Assembly (NCBI GenBank): GCA_023396255.1
Contig: JAEWWU010000019.1
Span: 1 to 64,000 of the forward strand
Direction of reading: 5' to 3'
Length of the DNA stretch: 64,000 nucleotides
From: Bacteroidota bacterium
GTDB lineage: Bacteria > Bacteroidota > Bacteroidia > Bacteroidales > Porphyromonadaceae
This document shows positions 1-8,190 of the stretch, one piece after another. Both the position numbers and the translations under genes were made by a program. The notes under the pieces are model-generated. The model had not been told where the DNA came from. It did no database searches and saw nothing but the letters and a program-made list of their open reading frames with translations. The first letter of the stretch is position 1. Each line of letters starts with the position of its first letter.

Positions 1-27
1 TCGGTGGTTCGAATCCATCACTGCCCA
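1..27 (+). tRNA. 3' end of a tRNA, probably tRNA-Tyr (partial)
   Basis: The window opens inside a tRNA. A T-arm is visible (stem 3-7 with 15-19, loop TTCGAAT), followed by a 7-base acceptor strand (20-26) and discriminator A27. The anticodon lies outside the window. The acceptor strand ACTGCCC implies a 5' end GGGCAGT, which resembles Bacteroidota tRNA-Tyr, and in many bacteria Tyr precedes Gly-TCC in this cluster. The identity is therefore inferred from neighbours and the acceptor end only. Confidence 0.6.
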
Positions 28-53
28 CCCTCCTTCAAAAACAGAGAAACAAT

Positions 54-126
54 GCGGAAGTAGCTCAGTTGATAGAGCATCAGCCTTCCAAGCTGAGGGT
101 CGCGGGTTTGAGCCCCGTCTTCCGCT
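54..126 (+). tRNA. tRNA-Gly (anticodon TCC)
   Basis: This is a complete cloverleaf of 73 bases. The acceptor stem GCGGAAG (54-60) pairs with CTTCCGC (119-125) and the discriminator is T126. The anticodon stem TCAGC/GCTGA holds the loop CTTCCAA, giving anticodon TCC, which reads GGA/GGG glycine codons. The T-loop is TTTGAGC. No CCA is encoded. It lies 26 bases after the preceding tRNA end and shares its terminator, so the two are probably cut from one transcript. Confidence 0.95.
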
Positions 127-133
127 CTAAGTT

Positions 134-170
134 AAGGTCGGTCACGTTTCAAGGTGGCTGACCTTTTTCT
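134..170 (+). terminator. Rho-independent terminator of the tRNA cluster
   Basis: A 12-pair stem (134-145 with 154-165, two G-T wobbles) has an 8-base loop and runs into a T-rich tail. It sits 7 bases after tRNA-Gly, so the usual downstream tRNA-Thr/tuf genes of this cluster are not co-transcribed here. Confidence 0.85.
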
Positions 171-295
171 TTGCCCAAAATACAGAATTCAAGAATCCTT
201 ATCGAAGAAGATGCCAAGAAACAGCCATTACGGCAAGAAAACGCCCCAAGCAAGACTATACCGATAAAAATCGGACCAATAAGCAATCTTTTTGC

Positions 296-303
296 TAATT
301 TTG
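296..303 (+). promoter_or_regulatory. Candidate -7 box for the urocanase gene
   Basis: TAATTTTG matches the Bacteroidota -7 consensus TAnnTTTG and lies 35 bases before the start codon at 339. No TTG is visible 17-23 bases upstream, so only half of the promoter is supported. Confidence 0.4.
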
Positions 304-338
304 CTACCGCGTAAAATCATTATATTAAGAAAATAGGC

Positions 339-2330
339 ATGAACGCTATCCAATTCACATTAGACAAAACACTGCCGGAATACCCATCTTTCGATGCCGG
401 TATCCGCAGAGCTCCGGACAGAGGATTTCGTCTCACCCCGGCACAAACACGAGTAGCTCTCCAAAATGCGCTTCGCTATGTTCCCACAGAACTTCATTCG
501 CAATTGGCTCCCGAGTTTTTAGAAGAGCTACGAACTCGAGGCAAAATATATGCCTACAGATTTCGCCCACAAGGAGATCTTAAGGCAGCGCCTATAGACA
601 GCTATCCTGGAAAATGTATAGAGGGTAAAGCCTTTCAGGTAATGATCCAAAACAATCTGTCGCACGCCGTGGCTCTCTATCCGTACGAACTTGTCACTTA
701 TGGAGAGACCGGACAAGTTTGCCAAAACTGGCTACAATACAGATTGATTATGAAATATCTGCAAGAGATGACTCAAGAGCAAACTCTGGTAATAGAGAGT
801 GGTCATCCATTGGGGTTATTTGCGTCTCATCCTTCAGCTCCTCGTGTTATCATCACCAACTCTATGATGGTGGGGTTGTACGACAACATAAAGGATTGGG
901 AGGTGGCAGCACAGATGGGTGTTGCCAACTATGGACAAATGACAGCCGGAGGTTGGATGTACATTGGTCCGCAAGGTATTGTACACGGCACATTCAACAC
1001 CCTACTCAATGCAGGACGACAACAACTACATATTCCCTCGGGAGGTAATTTGGCCGGGAAACTCTTTATCTCTTCCGGTTTAGGAGGAATGAGTGGAGCA
1101 CAACCCAAAGCTGCCGACATTGCAGGAGCTGTATCTATTACGGCCGAGGTGGATAGCTCCCGCATACAAACCCGACACGAGCAAGGATGGGTTAAACTGG
1201 TAGCAGAAACAGTAGAAGAAGCTGTTGCTATGGCCCAAAAGGGCATCGAAAGCAAAGAGCCTTGTTCCATCGCATACCACGGCAATGTAGTAGACTTGTT
1301 GGAATACTGTCTCAAAGTAAACCTACACGTAGACCTTCTTTCTGACCAAACCAGCTGCCACGCTGTGTACGAAGGAGGTTACTGCCCGGTAAGCCTTTCT
1401 TTTGAAGAACGCACCAAACTTTTGGCAACGGATCGCGAAAAATTCAAAGAAGAAGTGGACAAAGGATTGCGTCGCCACTATGAAGCCATTAAGGCTCTTG
1501 TTTCACAAGGTACTTACTTCTTCGACTATGGTAACGCCTTTATGAAGTCTTGTTTTGATGCCGGTGTTATGGAAATATCTAAGAATGGATATGATGACAA
1601 AGATGGCTTCATTTGGCCAAGCTATGTAGAAGACATTATGGGACCGGAACTGTTCGATTATGGATATGGACCATTCCGCTGGGTATGCTTGAGTCACGAT
1701 CACGAAGACCTTATTCGCACAGACAAAGCTGCTATGGAATGCATCGATCCCACACGCCGAGAACAAGACAGGGACAACTATATTTGGATTAGAGATGCTG
1801 AAAAGAATCAATTGGTAGTGGGAACAGAGGCACGTATCCTGTATCAGGATGCTGCCGGACGTCTCAAAATAGCTCTTCGATTCAACGAGATGGTTCGCAA
1901 TGGAGAGGTTGGTCCCATTATGATCGGTCGGGATCACCACGATGTAAGCGGAACGGATTCTCCTTTCCGTGAAACCTCGAACATCAAAGATGGAAGTAAT
2001 GTTATGGCAGATATGGCTGTACAATGCTTTGCCGGTAACTGCGCCCGAGGAATGAGTCTTGTGGCTTTGCACAACGGAGGAGGTGTTGGTATCGGTAAAT
2101 CAATCAACGGTGGATTCGGAATGGTTCTCGATGGGTCGGATCGTGTTGATGAAATCCTAAAAAGTGCTATGACGTGGGACGTTATGGGAGGAGTAGCTCG
2201 CCGTGCTTGGGCTCGAAACAAAAATGCAATGAGTACAAGTGCCGAGTTCAATGAAACACACGCTTCCAACTACCACATCACAATGCCCTACTTGGTAGAC
2301 GATGCCCTTTTGGACGAAGTTCTCAAATAA
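339..2330 (+). CDS. hutU: Urocanate hydratase (urocanase)
   Basis: This cytosolic enzyme adds water to urocanate to give imidazolone propionate, the second step of histidine breakdown, using tightly bound NAD as an electrophile. The 663-residue product is close to the ~670-residue Bacteroidota form and longer than the ~555 residues of Pseudomonas. A glycine-rich NAD site is visible at about 246-255 (GLGGMSGAQ). FRWVC at 446-450 matches the PARIC region of classical urocanases, making Cys450 the likely equivalent of the active-site cysteine. No hutH, hutI or formiminotransferase gene is nearby, and the gene has its own terminator, so it looks monocistronic. The start follows a -7 box by a short leader. 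Confidence 0.93.
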   Translation: MNAIQFTLDKTLPEYPSFDAGIRRAPDRGFRLTPAQTRVALQNALRYVPTELHSQLAPEFLEELRTRGKIYAYRFRPQGDLKAAPIDSYPGKCIEGKAFQVMIQNNLSHAVALYPYELVTYGETGQVCQNWLQYRLIMKYLQEMTQEQTLVIESGHPLGLFASHPSAPRVIITNSMMVGLYDNIKDWEVAAQMGVANYGQMTAGGWMYIGPQGIVHGTFNTLLNAGRQQLHIPSGGNLAGKLFISSGLGGMSGAQPKAADIAGAVSITAEVDSSRIQTRHEQGWVKLVAETVEEAVAMAQKGIESKEPCSIAYHGNVVDLLEYCLKVNLHVDLLSDQTSCHAVYEGGYCPVSLSFEERTKLLATDREKFKEEVDKGLRRHYEAIKALVSQGTYFFDYGNAFMKSCFDAGVMEISKNGYDDKDGFIWPSYVEDIMGPELFDYGYGPFRWVCLSHDHEDLIRTDKAAMECIDPTRREQDRDNYIWIRDAEKNQLVVGTEARILYQDAAGRLKIALRFNEMVRNGEVGPIMIGRDHHDVSGTDSPFRETSNIKDGSNVMADMAVQCFAGNCARGMSLVALHNGGGVGIGKSINGGFGMVLDGSDRVDEILKSAMTWDVMGGVARRAWARNKNAMSTSAEFNETHASNYHITMPYLVDDALLDEVLK

Positions 2331-2360
2331 GTATGTAACCTTTTCTGAAGGATAACTAGA

Positions 2361-2400
2361 AACTGCACTCGATCCGGTTGGTTTGAGTGCAGTTTTATTT
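2361..2400 (+). terminator. Rho-independent terminator after hutU
   Basis: A perfect 10-pair stem, AACTGCACTC (2361-2370) with GAGTGCAGTT (2385-2394), is followed by a T-rich tail 30 bases after the stop codon of hutU. Confidence 0.85.
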
Positions 2401-2480
2401 TTATAAACTCCCAAAGAATAGCATTTCTATCAACTCTCCTCAACAGCCTTTATGGATTCTCAACGACAAGAAAAAATGCT

Positions 2481-2488
2481 TACCTTTG
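2481..2488 (+). promoter_or_regulatory. Candidate -7 box for the outer-membrane barrel gene
   Basis: TACCTTTG matches TAnnTTTG and lies 73 bases before the start at 2562, downstream of the hutU terminator. No clear -33 TTG is seen. Confidence 0.35.
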
Positions 2489-2561
2489 AACCGCTCAAGC
2501 CGAAACGGATCTAAACCTCTGTGGTCGGCTATTTGGTATTTACACTCAAATCACAATAGAA

Positions 2562-3233
2562 ATGAAACGGACTCTTTTGGCGATTTTTATATTCTTCTGT
2601 TTTGCAACCATATCACAAGCTCAGGGACGATTTACATTCAGATTAGAGGCAGCTCCACTGTTTAATATCAACCTTCCCAATGCTTCTTGGAAATCGGTAT
2701 CGCTCGAAGCTGCAAAAGCGGACAAAGTGCTATTGGGTTATAGGATTGCTCCCTCCATAGATTTTCAACTATCAAAGTCTGTGTTTATTAACAGTGGACT
2801 CAACTTTTCACTAAAAGGCAACATATATTCTACAGAAGATGGAGTTAAAGTGAGCAACCGAGTACACTACCTGCAACTTCCTATAAATGCCGGGTTGCGT
2901 TTTCCCATTTCCTCTCAAATAGGGCTTGGGCTACAAGCCGGTCCATACTTTTCGGTTGCTCTTGCCGGGGCCGCCGAGAAATTAGATCTGGATGGAATAA
3001 AAAATTCGTATGAAATCTTCAAGAAAGGAGTTTCCGAACTCAACTTGCAAGAAGTTTCTCGTTACGATCTCGGGGTGAGTGCACAGTTTATACTTTACTA
3101 CTCTGACCTATATGGAACCATAGGCGCCGATTTTGGATTGTGGGACAACTTTAAGGTCAATCTTAGTAAAGACACCCCTCAACAAATTATGAGAAACACT
3201 GCATTCTTTATCGGTGTAGGAGTTGCCCTCTAA
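2562..3233 (+). CDS. Small outer-membrane beta-barrel protein (porin-like family)
   Basis: The 223-residue product starts with a clear signal peptide (1-21, cleavage after SQAQ-like residues). It then shows alternating hydrophobic/polar strands and the pattern of 'outer membrane protein beta-barrel' families common in Bacteroidota: short strands, a central loop near 130-160, and a final strand ending in hydrophobic residues (GVGVAL). Families of this type are usually 8-stranded barrels of unknown ligand. It has its own candidate promoter and is followed 23 bases later by the flavoprotein gene, so they may be co-transcribed. The exact role is unknown. Confidence 0.75.
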   Translation: MKRTLLAIFIFFCFATISQAQGRFTFRLEAAPLFNINLPNASWKSVSLEAAKADKVLLGYRIAPSIDFQLSKSVFINSGLNFSLKGNIYSTEDGVKVSNRVHYLQLPINAGLRFPISSQIGLGLQAGPYFSVALAGAAEKLDLDGIKNSYEIFKKGVSELNLQEVSRYDLGVSAQFILYYSDLYGTIGADFGLWDNFKVNLSKDTPQQIMRNTAFFIGVGVAL

Positions 3234-3256
3234 CAAATCAATTCAACAAAAGACTT

Positions 3257-3784
3257 ATGAAAACTTTAGTTATTGTAGCACACCCACACATAGAAAAATC
3301 TGTAATCAACAAACGATGGATAGAAGCTCTCACAGGGCAAGTTACAATCCATCAGCTCTACGCGGCTTATCCGCAAGGAACCCCTATCAATGTAGCACAC
3401 GAACAGGCCTTGATAGAAAAACACGATCGCATTATTTTTCAATACCCTCTTTATTGGTATGCGGCTCCGGCTCTTCTAAAAGAATGGATCGATTCGGTTT
3501 TTACCGATGGTTGGGCGTATGGTGCCGGTGGCGATGCTATGGTCAACAAGGAGATCGGAGTTGCAGTCTCTTGTGGCGGAAAAGAGTTAGAGTTTTCGGC
3601 TCGCGGCAATCAGTGTCATCCATTAACTACCTATTTATCTGTTTACGATGGTATAGCTGCTTTTGCCCGTGCACGGTATATAGGTTTTCACGCAGTCTAT
3701 GACACCTACAATCCACAAATTCAGTCAATAATGGAAGCCAATTGCCAAGAATATATTCGCTTTGCCACAGCTCCCTATAATTAA
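3257..3784 (+). CDS. NAD(P)H-dependent oxidoreductase (quinone reductase / KefF-like flavodoxin fold)
   Basis: This is a predicted cytosolic flavoprotein that transfers electrons from NAD(P)H to quinones or similar acceptors. The 175 residues match the normal length of the family that includes KefF and YwrO. The first strand with the flavin phosphate region (MKTLVIVAHPH) is visible, followed by the family signature FQYPLYWYAAPALLKEW at 61-77 and a GGKELEFSA segment before the C-terminal helices. The gene sits between the barrel protein and an FtsE-like ATPase with short gaps. No potassium efflux gene (kefC) is present, so a KefF role is unlikely. Confidence 0.85.
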   Translation: MKTLVIVAHPHIEKSVINKRWIEALTGQVTIHQLYAAYPQGTPINVAHEQALIEKHDRIIFQYPLYWYAAPALLKEWIDSVFTDGWAYGAGGDAMVNKEIGVAVSCGGKELEFSARGNQCHPLTTYLSVYDGIAAFARARYIGFHAVYDTYNPQIQSIMEANCQEYIRFATAPYN

Positions 3785-3806
3785 CTATCTATTTTATCAT
3801 CTGATA

Positions 3807-4526
3807 ATGGCAAAAGAAAGAACAACGGACATCACAGAAGCCATAAAATTGAGTGGCGTATCAATACAACGAAACGAACACGAAATACTTAGTAATGTAT
3901 CTCTTACTCTACAATATGGAGACATCGTCTACCTTACAGGAACGGTAGGAACAGGTAAAAGTTCTCTCTTAGAAACAATCTATGCAGAACTTCCTTTGAC
4001 TAATGGGATTGGTTTTGTTTTAGGATACGATTTACGCAAGATCGGTGTTCGTAAACGGCAAGAGATGAGACGTCAAATGGGTATTGTCTTCCAATCTTCC
4101 GGACAGTTGCTCTATGACCGATCGGTGTATGCCAATTTGGACTTTGTTCTTCGCGTTACCACCAAACTTCCAAAGCACGAGCGCAAAAATCGCATTGAAC
4201 AAAGTTTAGATGCAGTGGGGATGAAAGGGAAAGGATACAAGTATCCACACGAACTCTCTGGAGGAGAGGCTGCTAGAGTATGTATTGCCCGATCACTCAT
4301 CATTACTCCCAAACTGATTGTAATGGATGAACCAACCGCGGGGTTAGATAATGAAACAGCTCTGACCATCGGGCAATTGGTCCACGGCATAGCCAAGTCT
4401 GGGGTAGCTGTACTTATGTCTACCCACAATAAATATCTTATCAAGCATCTTCCGGCTACTACCTATAAAATATTTCCAGAAAAAAAGTCATTAGAGCTAA
4501 TTAGCTCTCCAAAAGAGAGTATATAA
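3807..4526 (+). CDS. ftsE: FtsE-type ABC ATPase (cell division)
   Basis: This ABC ATPase of 239 residues most resembles FtsE, which with the membrane protein FtsX links the divisome to peptidoglycan hydrolases. Walker A GTVGTGKS is at 45-52, Q-loop Gln96, signature LSGGE 150-154, and Walker B LIVMDE 170-175. ATG 3807 was chosen because upstream in-frame starts would overlap the preceding gene. FtsX is not adjacent, although separate ftsE and ftsX genes are usual in Bacteroidota. A LolD-like ATPase is the main alternative, and the family assignment is less sure than the ABC class. It is followed 18 bases later by aspartokinase. Confidence 0.75.
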   Translation: MAKERTTDITEAIKLSGVSIQRNEHEILSNVSLTLQYGDIVYLTGTVGTGKSSLLETIYAELPLTNGIGFVLGYDLRKIGVRKRQEMRRQMGIVFQSSGQLLYDRSVYANLDFVLRVTTKLPKHERKNRIEQSLDAVGMKGKGYKYPHELSGGEAARVCIARSLIITPKLIVMDEPTAGLDNETALTIGQLVHGIAKSGVAVLMSTHNKYLIKHLPATTYKIFPEKKSLELISSPKESI

Positions 4527-4544
4527 AACAAACTCAACAAAACG

Positions 4545-5909
4545 ATGAAAATACTTAAATTCGGCGGTACTTCTGTTGGATCGGCACAACGAATCCGCTC
4601 CGTGGCTTCTATTGTAACATCGGTTCCGGGACGCAAAGTTTTGGTTTTGTCGGCAATGTCTGGAACTACCGACTCTCTCGTTGAGATTGGCAAATTGCTA
4701 TTAGGTGGGAACAAGGAAAAAGCCTCTGAATACACAGAAAAACTCAGAAACAGGTATGCACAAGTCATTTTAGAACTTTTCCGAGAGGAAAGCCAAAGAG
4801 AAGAAGCTCGTCAGTCCCTACGTCCATACATTCATTTCCTCCAAGAACAAATCAATAATGAGGCTTTCACGCATAACGACGAAAAAAAGATTTTGGCTCT
4901 CGGAGAAAAAATGAGCACTACCCTTATGGCTCTAACAATGAAGCTCTATGAGGGAATTATCCCCATTCACCTCGATGCTCTCACTTTTATGCGCATAGAT
5001 CACGATGGACGGCCGGATATTGCTTATATAGCCGAACACCTCAATCCTTTGGTCAATGCTCACAAGGATTCCGATGCTCTTTTTCTCACAGAAGGATATA
5101 TTTCCGTAAACGCTTTTGGGGAAGTAGATAATTTGCGCAGAGGTGGAAGCGACTATACTGCAACACTTATCGGAGAAGCCATCGTCGCCGAAGAAATTCA
5201 AATATGGACGGATATAGACGGATTGCACAACAACGACCCTAGAGTTGTCAATGTTACCTCTCCCGTACGCCGACTTAACTTTGGAGAGGCTGCCGAATTG
5301 GCTCGCTTTGGTGCCAAAATATTGCACCCAGCTTGTATAGAGCCGGCAAAAAGGGGCAATATTCCCGTCAAATTACTTTATACGTTGGATCCACAAGCCC
5401 CCGGGACTGTCATATCCAGCAAAACAAGTACAGAAATGATCAAGGCAGTGTCTGCCAAAGATGGAATGAGTGTTCTAACTCTTACCCTTAGACCACAGAT
5501 TAACGGTGTTCCATCCACTGCAGAGGCCTTATTCAAAATAGGAGAGTTGCTAAATAAGCATCACTTAACTGTAGACATAATGACCGGCTCCGGGGATACA
5601 TTTGTTTTGGTTGTAGAAGATACCCCTGCCGTTGAAATGTTCTGCTCTGATGCTTCGGAATGGATTTCTATCGACTATCAAAAGGAAATGACCATCATTG
5701 CTGTTGTTGGAGATATGAGTTGGCAACGTATGGGGTTTGAATCCCAAATTCTAACGGCTCTTGACTATGTTCCCATCCGTATAATAGCCTATGGTTGCAG
5801 TAATTACGGAATAGACCTTGTTATAGCAACAGAGGACAAGAATAGGGCGATGATTGCTCTCTCTGATCATCTTTTTACAAATATGAAAGTATATGCAGAG
5901 ATGACTTGA
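4545..5909 (+). CDS. lysC: Aspartate kinase (monofunctional)
   Basis: The enzyme phosphorylates aspartate, the first step towards lysine, diaminopimelate, threonine and methionine. It has the N-terminal kinase signature KFGGTS at 5-10, RGGSDYTA at 199-206, WTDIDG at 221-226 and FGAKILHP at 255-262, followed by tandem ACT regulatory domains over about the last 150 residues. The 454-residue length fits the single-function type, with no homoserine dehydrogenase fused. The ACT domains predict feedback inhibition by an end product (lysine or threonine), which the sequence alone does not settle. It lies 18 bases after ftsE and probably shares its transcript. Confidence 0.93.
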   Translation: MKILKFGGTSVGSAQRIRSVASIVTSVPGRKVLVLSAMSGTTDSLVEIGKLLLGGNKEKASEYTEKLRNRYAQVILELFREESQREEARQSLRPYIHFLQEQINNEAFTHNDEKKILALGEKMSTTLMALTMKLYEGIIPIHLDALTFMRIDHDGRPDIAYIAEHLNPLVNAHKDSDALFLTEGYISVNAFGEVDNLRRGGSDYTATLIGEAIVAEEIQIWTDIDGLHNNDPRVVNVTSPVRRLNFGEAAELARFGAKILHPACIEPAKRGNIPVKLLYTLDPQAPGTVISSKTSTEMIKAVSAKDGMSVLTLTLRPQINGVPSTAEALFKIGELLNKHHLTVDIMTGSGDTFVLVVEDTPAVEMFCSDASEWISIDYQKEMTIIAVVGDMSWQRMGFESQILTALDYVPIRIIAYGCSNYGIDLVIATEDKNRAMIALSDHLFTNMKVYAEMT

Positions 5910-5978
5910 ACCTTTTCGATTATTTGGCTTAATCCAAGCGACTCTATTCTCCTAGGAAGGGTATTTTCTCGGTAAGAA

Positions 5979-6836
5979 ATGACTACTAAGCAATTTATTT
6001 ACCTCACGCGTCCTCATACGCTTATTGCCTCTCTTGTTCCCGTAAGTGTTGCTCTCCTACTATCTTATAAGGCTCTCGGGAGCATAAATATTTATACCGG
6101 ATTGTTATGTATTCTGGTTGCTGTATTTGCCCAAATATTGAGTAATGTACTCAACGATTTGTATGACTATCGACAGGGAGCGGATTTCAATAGAAAGGGA
6201 TTTGAGCGCCCATTAGCTTCTGGTAAAATACCCCTACGCAATATAATTTGGGTAGCGGTCTTTTGGCTTACACTCACAGTTGTAACAGGACTTTTACTGC
6301 TCTACCAAACAACACCGTGGCTTTTGGCTATAGGGGCACTGGTGCTTTTAGGAGCTTGGGGGTATACTGCGGGAAAAAACTCCATAGCATATTTGGGAGG
6401 GGGCGAAATTGCGGTTTTTATATTCTTCGGGTGGGTAGCGGTTACCATTCCCTACTTTATACAGACTGGAAACTTTTCGGCAAATATATTCTTTATAGCC
6501 TCTGCCATAGGTGTCGTCAATGTCAACATAATGGTAGTAAATAACTACCGAGATATAGACGAAGATCGCAATAGTGGCAAGCGGACTCTCTTTGTTCGTT
6601 TTGGCAAAGATTTGGCCCATAAGCTCTATATCAGCAATGTTTTACTTAGTGTTTTTCTTTTATTCCCCATACTGAACAAATGGAGCATAATTGCGGCAAT
6701 GGGATACATAGGATTTATGATCAAGCAATATAAAAAGTTCTTTACCTCGGAAGGCAAAGAACTCAATAAAGTACTTGCTAAAACTTCTTTAGGAGTGTTG
6801 CTACACGGCTTAGTGATTGCAACTGCACTACTATGA
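5979..6836 (+). CDS. menA: 1,4-dihydroxy-2-naphthoate polyprenyltransferase (menaquinone synthesis)
   Basis: This inner-membrane prenyltransferase (285 residues, 8-9 hydrophobic helices) attaches the polyprenyl tail to dihydroxynaphthoate to give demethylmenaquinone. The first Mg/diphosphate-binding motif NDxxDxxxGxD is at 59-69, and the second, aspartate-rich motif (YRDIDEDRNSGKRT) is at 190-203. The gene is convergent with ftsW, with only 37 bases between the stop codons and no strong terminator there. Other men genes are not in the window. The organism probably respires with menaquinone, for example through fumarate reductase. Confidence 0.92.
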   Translation: MTTKQFIYLTRPHTLIASLVPVSVALLLSYKALGSINIYTGLLCILVAVFAQILSNVLNDLYDYRQGADFNRKGFERPLASGKIPLRNIIWVAVFWLTLTVVTGLLLLYQTTPWLLAIGALVLLGAWGYTAGKNSIAYLGGGEIAVFIFFGWVAVTIPYFIQTGNFSANIFFIASAIGVVNVNIMVVNNYRDIDEDRNSGKRTLFVRFGKDLAHKLYISNVLLSVFLLFPILNKWSIIAAMGYIGFMIKQYKKFFTSEGKELNKVLAKTSLGVLLHGLVIATALL

Positions 6837-6873
6837 TCATAACAACACTCTGGATTCTTTTCCAAAAGAGACT

Positions 6874-8190
6874 TTAATCCCTCGAAGCCACAGACAATTG
6901 GTCGCTACCCCCTTTCACATTCTCTTCCGAAGAAGAACTATTATCGGACTGCGAAGATACCGCAGAATGCTCCTCTTCTTGAATATATCGGCTAATAGCC
7001 AATAAAATACCAAAAGCGAATCCGGTTATCAAGACCGAAGTTCCCCCTTTACTCACAAAAGGTAAAGTCTGCCCCGTAACGGGAATAACCCCTGTAGCAA
7101 CGCAGAGATTCACAATGGCTTGCAGAACATAAAGAATACCGAATCCCATAAGAATCAATGCATGGTATGCATTACGGCATCTTCGCGAAAGCATCGCAAG
7201 TCGAAAGAAAAGCCACAAATAGAGAAAAGGAATCAAGAATCCACCGATTAGCCCGGTCTCTTCCAAAATAATTGCATAGATAAAATCGGAATAAGCCTGT
7301 GGCAAAAAGTCTCTTTCTTTGCTATTTCCTGGGACAACCCCAAAAGGCATCCCTCTGGCAATAGCCATTTTAGCGTGTTGTTCCTGAAAATTTTTGTCCG
7401 TTATAACATATTTAAGAGAATCTTTCTGCTCTTCGGTTAAGTTTTTTTGTTCATCTCCAAAATTCTCTGTTTTATTTCGATTGATCCAAACAGAAGCTCT
7501 AGGCAGTAGGCTTTCTTGAACATCCTTAGGAAAAGTCAAAAAAATCAATATGCCCAACAGTAGACCACCCAAGGCAATTCCCAAAACCTTAAAAAATGGT
7601 TTAGAGAACCCCAATACAATATACCCCATTGCAAAAACAAAGAGAATCATAAGCAGAGCTGTAGAAAGATTGTCTTTCAAGATAGGAGCTATTAGCAAGG
7701 CAGAGAGTCCTGCGAGCAAATAAAATCGCTTAGGAAGGGTTTGCTCGCTCCAAATAGAAACATCTTCTTGCAAGGGGGGGGTACGCTTCTTGAGCAAAAA
7801 AGCGGCCAAAAGAATCAAAGATACTTTCGCCATTTCTGAGGGTTGAAAAGTGATAGGGGTTCCGGGGATTTTAATCCAACGCGAGGCCTCGTTTATATTT
7901 TCTCCCCCAACGGATGCATATATAACCAAGAATAGGACAACGATATAGACGAATGGCAAGTAGGATAAAATTCTTCGAGAAAGTTTTTTTGTCAGAAAGA
8001 AAATTTCCACTGTTGCCAACAAAATGGTTGCTCCGTGATACAAAATTGGTTTGTACATCGAGCCTTGATATGCCAAAGTACTGGAAGCACTGAAAACTTC
8101 TACAACAGAAAATGTAATCAGAATAAGGTAGATAATCCACAAAACCTTATCACCTCCAAATCTCTTTTTTGTGCCTGCAATTACCTCCAT
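6874..8190 (-). CDS. ftsW: FtsW, septal peptidoglycan glycosyltransferase (SEDS family)
   Basis: This is a polytopic SEDS protein that polymerises lipid II at the septum together with the FtsI-type transpeptidase encoded in the same cluster. The 438 residues carry about ten membrane helices, the SRWIxIPG...FQPSE loop (~103-119) and the C-terminal signature GQTLPFVSKGG (~373-383). A serine-rich hydrophilic tail of ~37 residues follows the last helix. Its ATG at 8190 overlaps the TGA of murD by one base (TGATG), which suggests translational coupling. It is the last gene of the cluster: murG, murC and ftsQ, which normally follow, are absent. Confidence 0.93.
   Translation of the reverse strand: MEVIAGTKKRFGGDKVLWIIYLILITFSVVEVFSASSTLAYQGSMYKPILYHGATILLATVEIFFLTKKLSRRILSYLPFVYIVVLFLVIYASVGGENINEASRWIKIPGTPITFQPSEMAKVSLILLAAFLLKKRTPPLQEDVSIWSEQTLPKRFYLLAGLSALLIAPILKDNLSTALLMILFVFAMGYIVLGFSKPFFKVLGIALGGLLLGILIFLTFPKDVQESLLPRASVWINRNKTENFGDEQKNLTEEQKDSLKYVITDKNFQEQHAKMAIARGMPFGVVPGNSKERDFLPQAYSDFIYAIILEETGLIGGFLIPFLYLWLFFRLAMLSRRCRNAYHALILMGFGILYVLQAIVNLCVATGVIPVTGQTLPFVSKGGTSVLITGFAFGILLAISRYIQEEEHSAVSSQSDNSSSSEENVKGGSDQLSVASRD

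Noticed and set aside
1503..2072. 189-codon open frame on the minus strand inside the urocanase gene
   Set aside because: It is antisense to a clearly conserved enzyme, its product resembles nothing, and such shadows are common where the coding strand has skewed codon use.
3762..3806. Extended N-terminus of the FtsE-type ATPase
   Set aside because: It would overlap the preceding gene in another frame and adds residues not found in the family. ATG 3807 gives the normal start.
6837..6873. Short complementary run between menA and ftsW considered as a bidirectional terminator
   Set aside because: The best stem is five or six A/T-rich pairs around two bases and is too weak to support.
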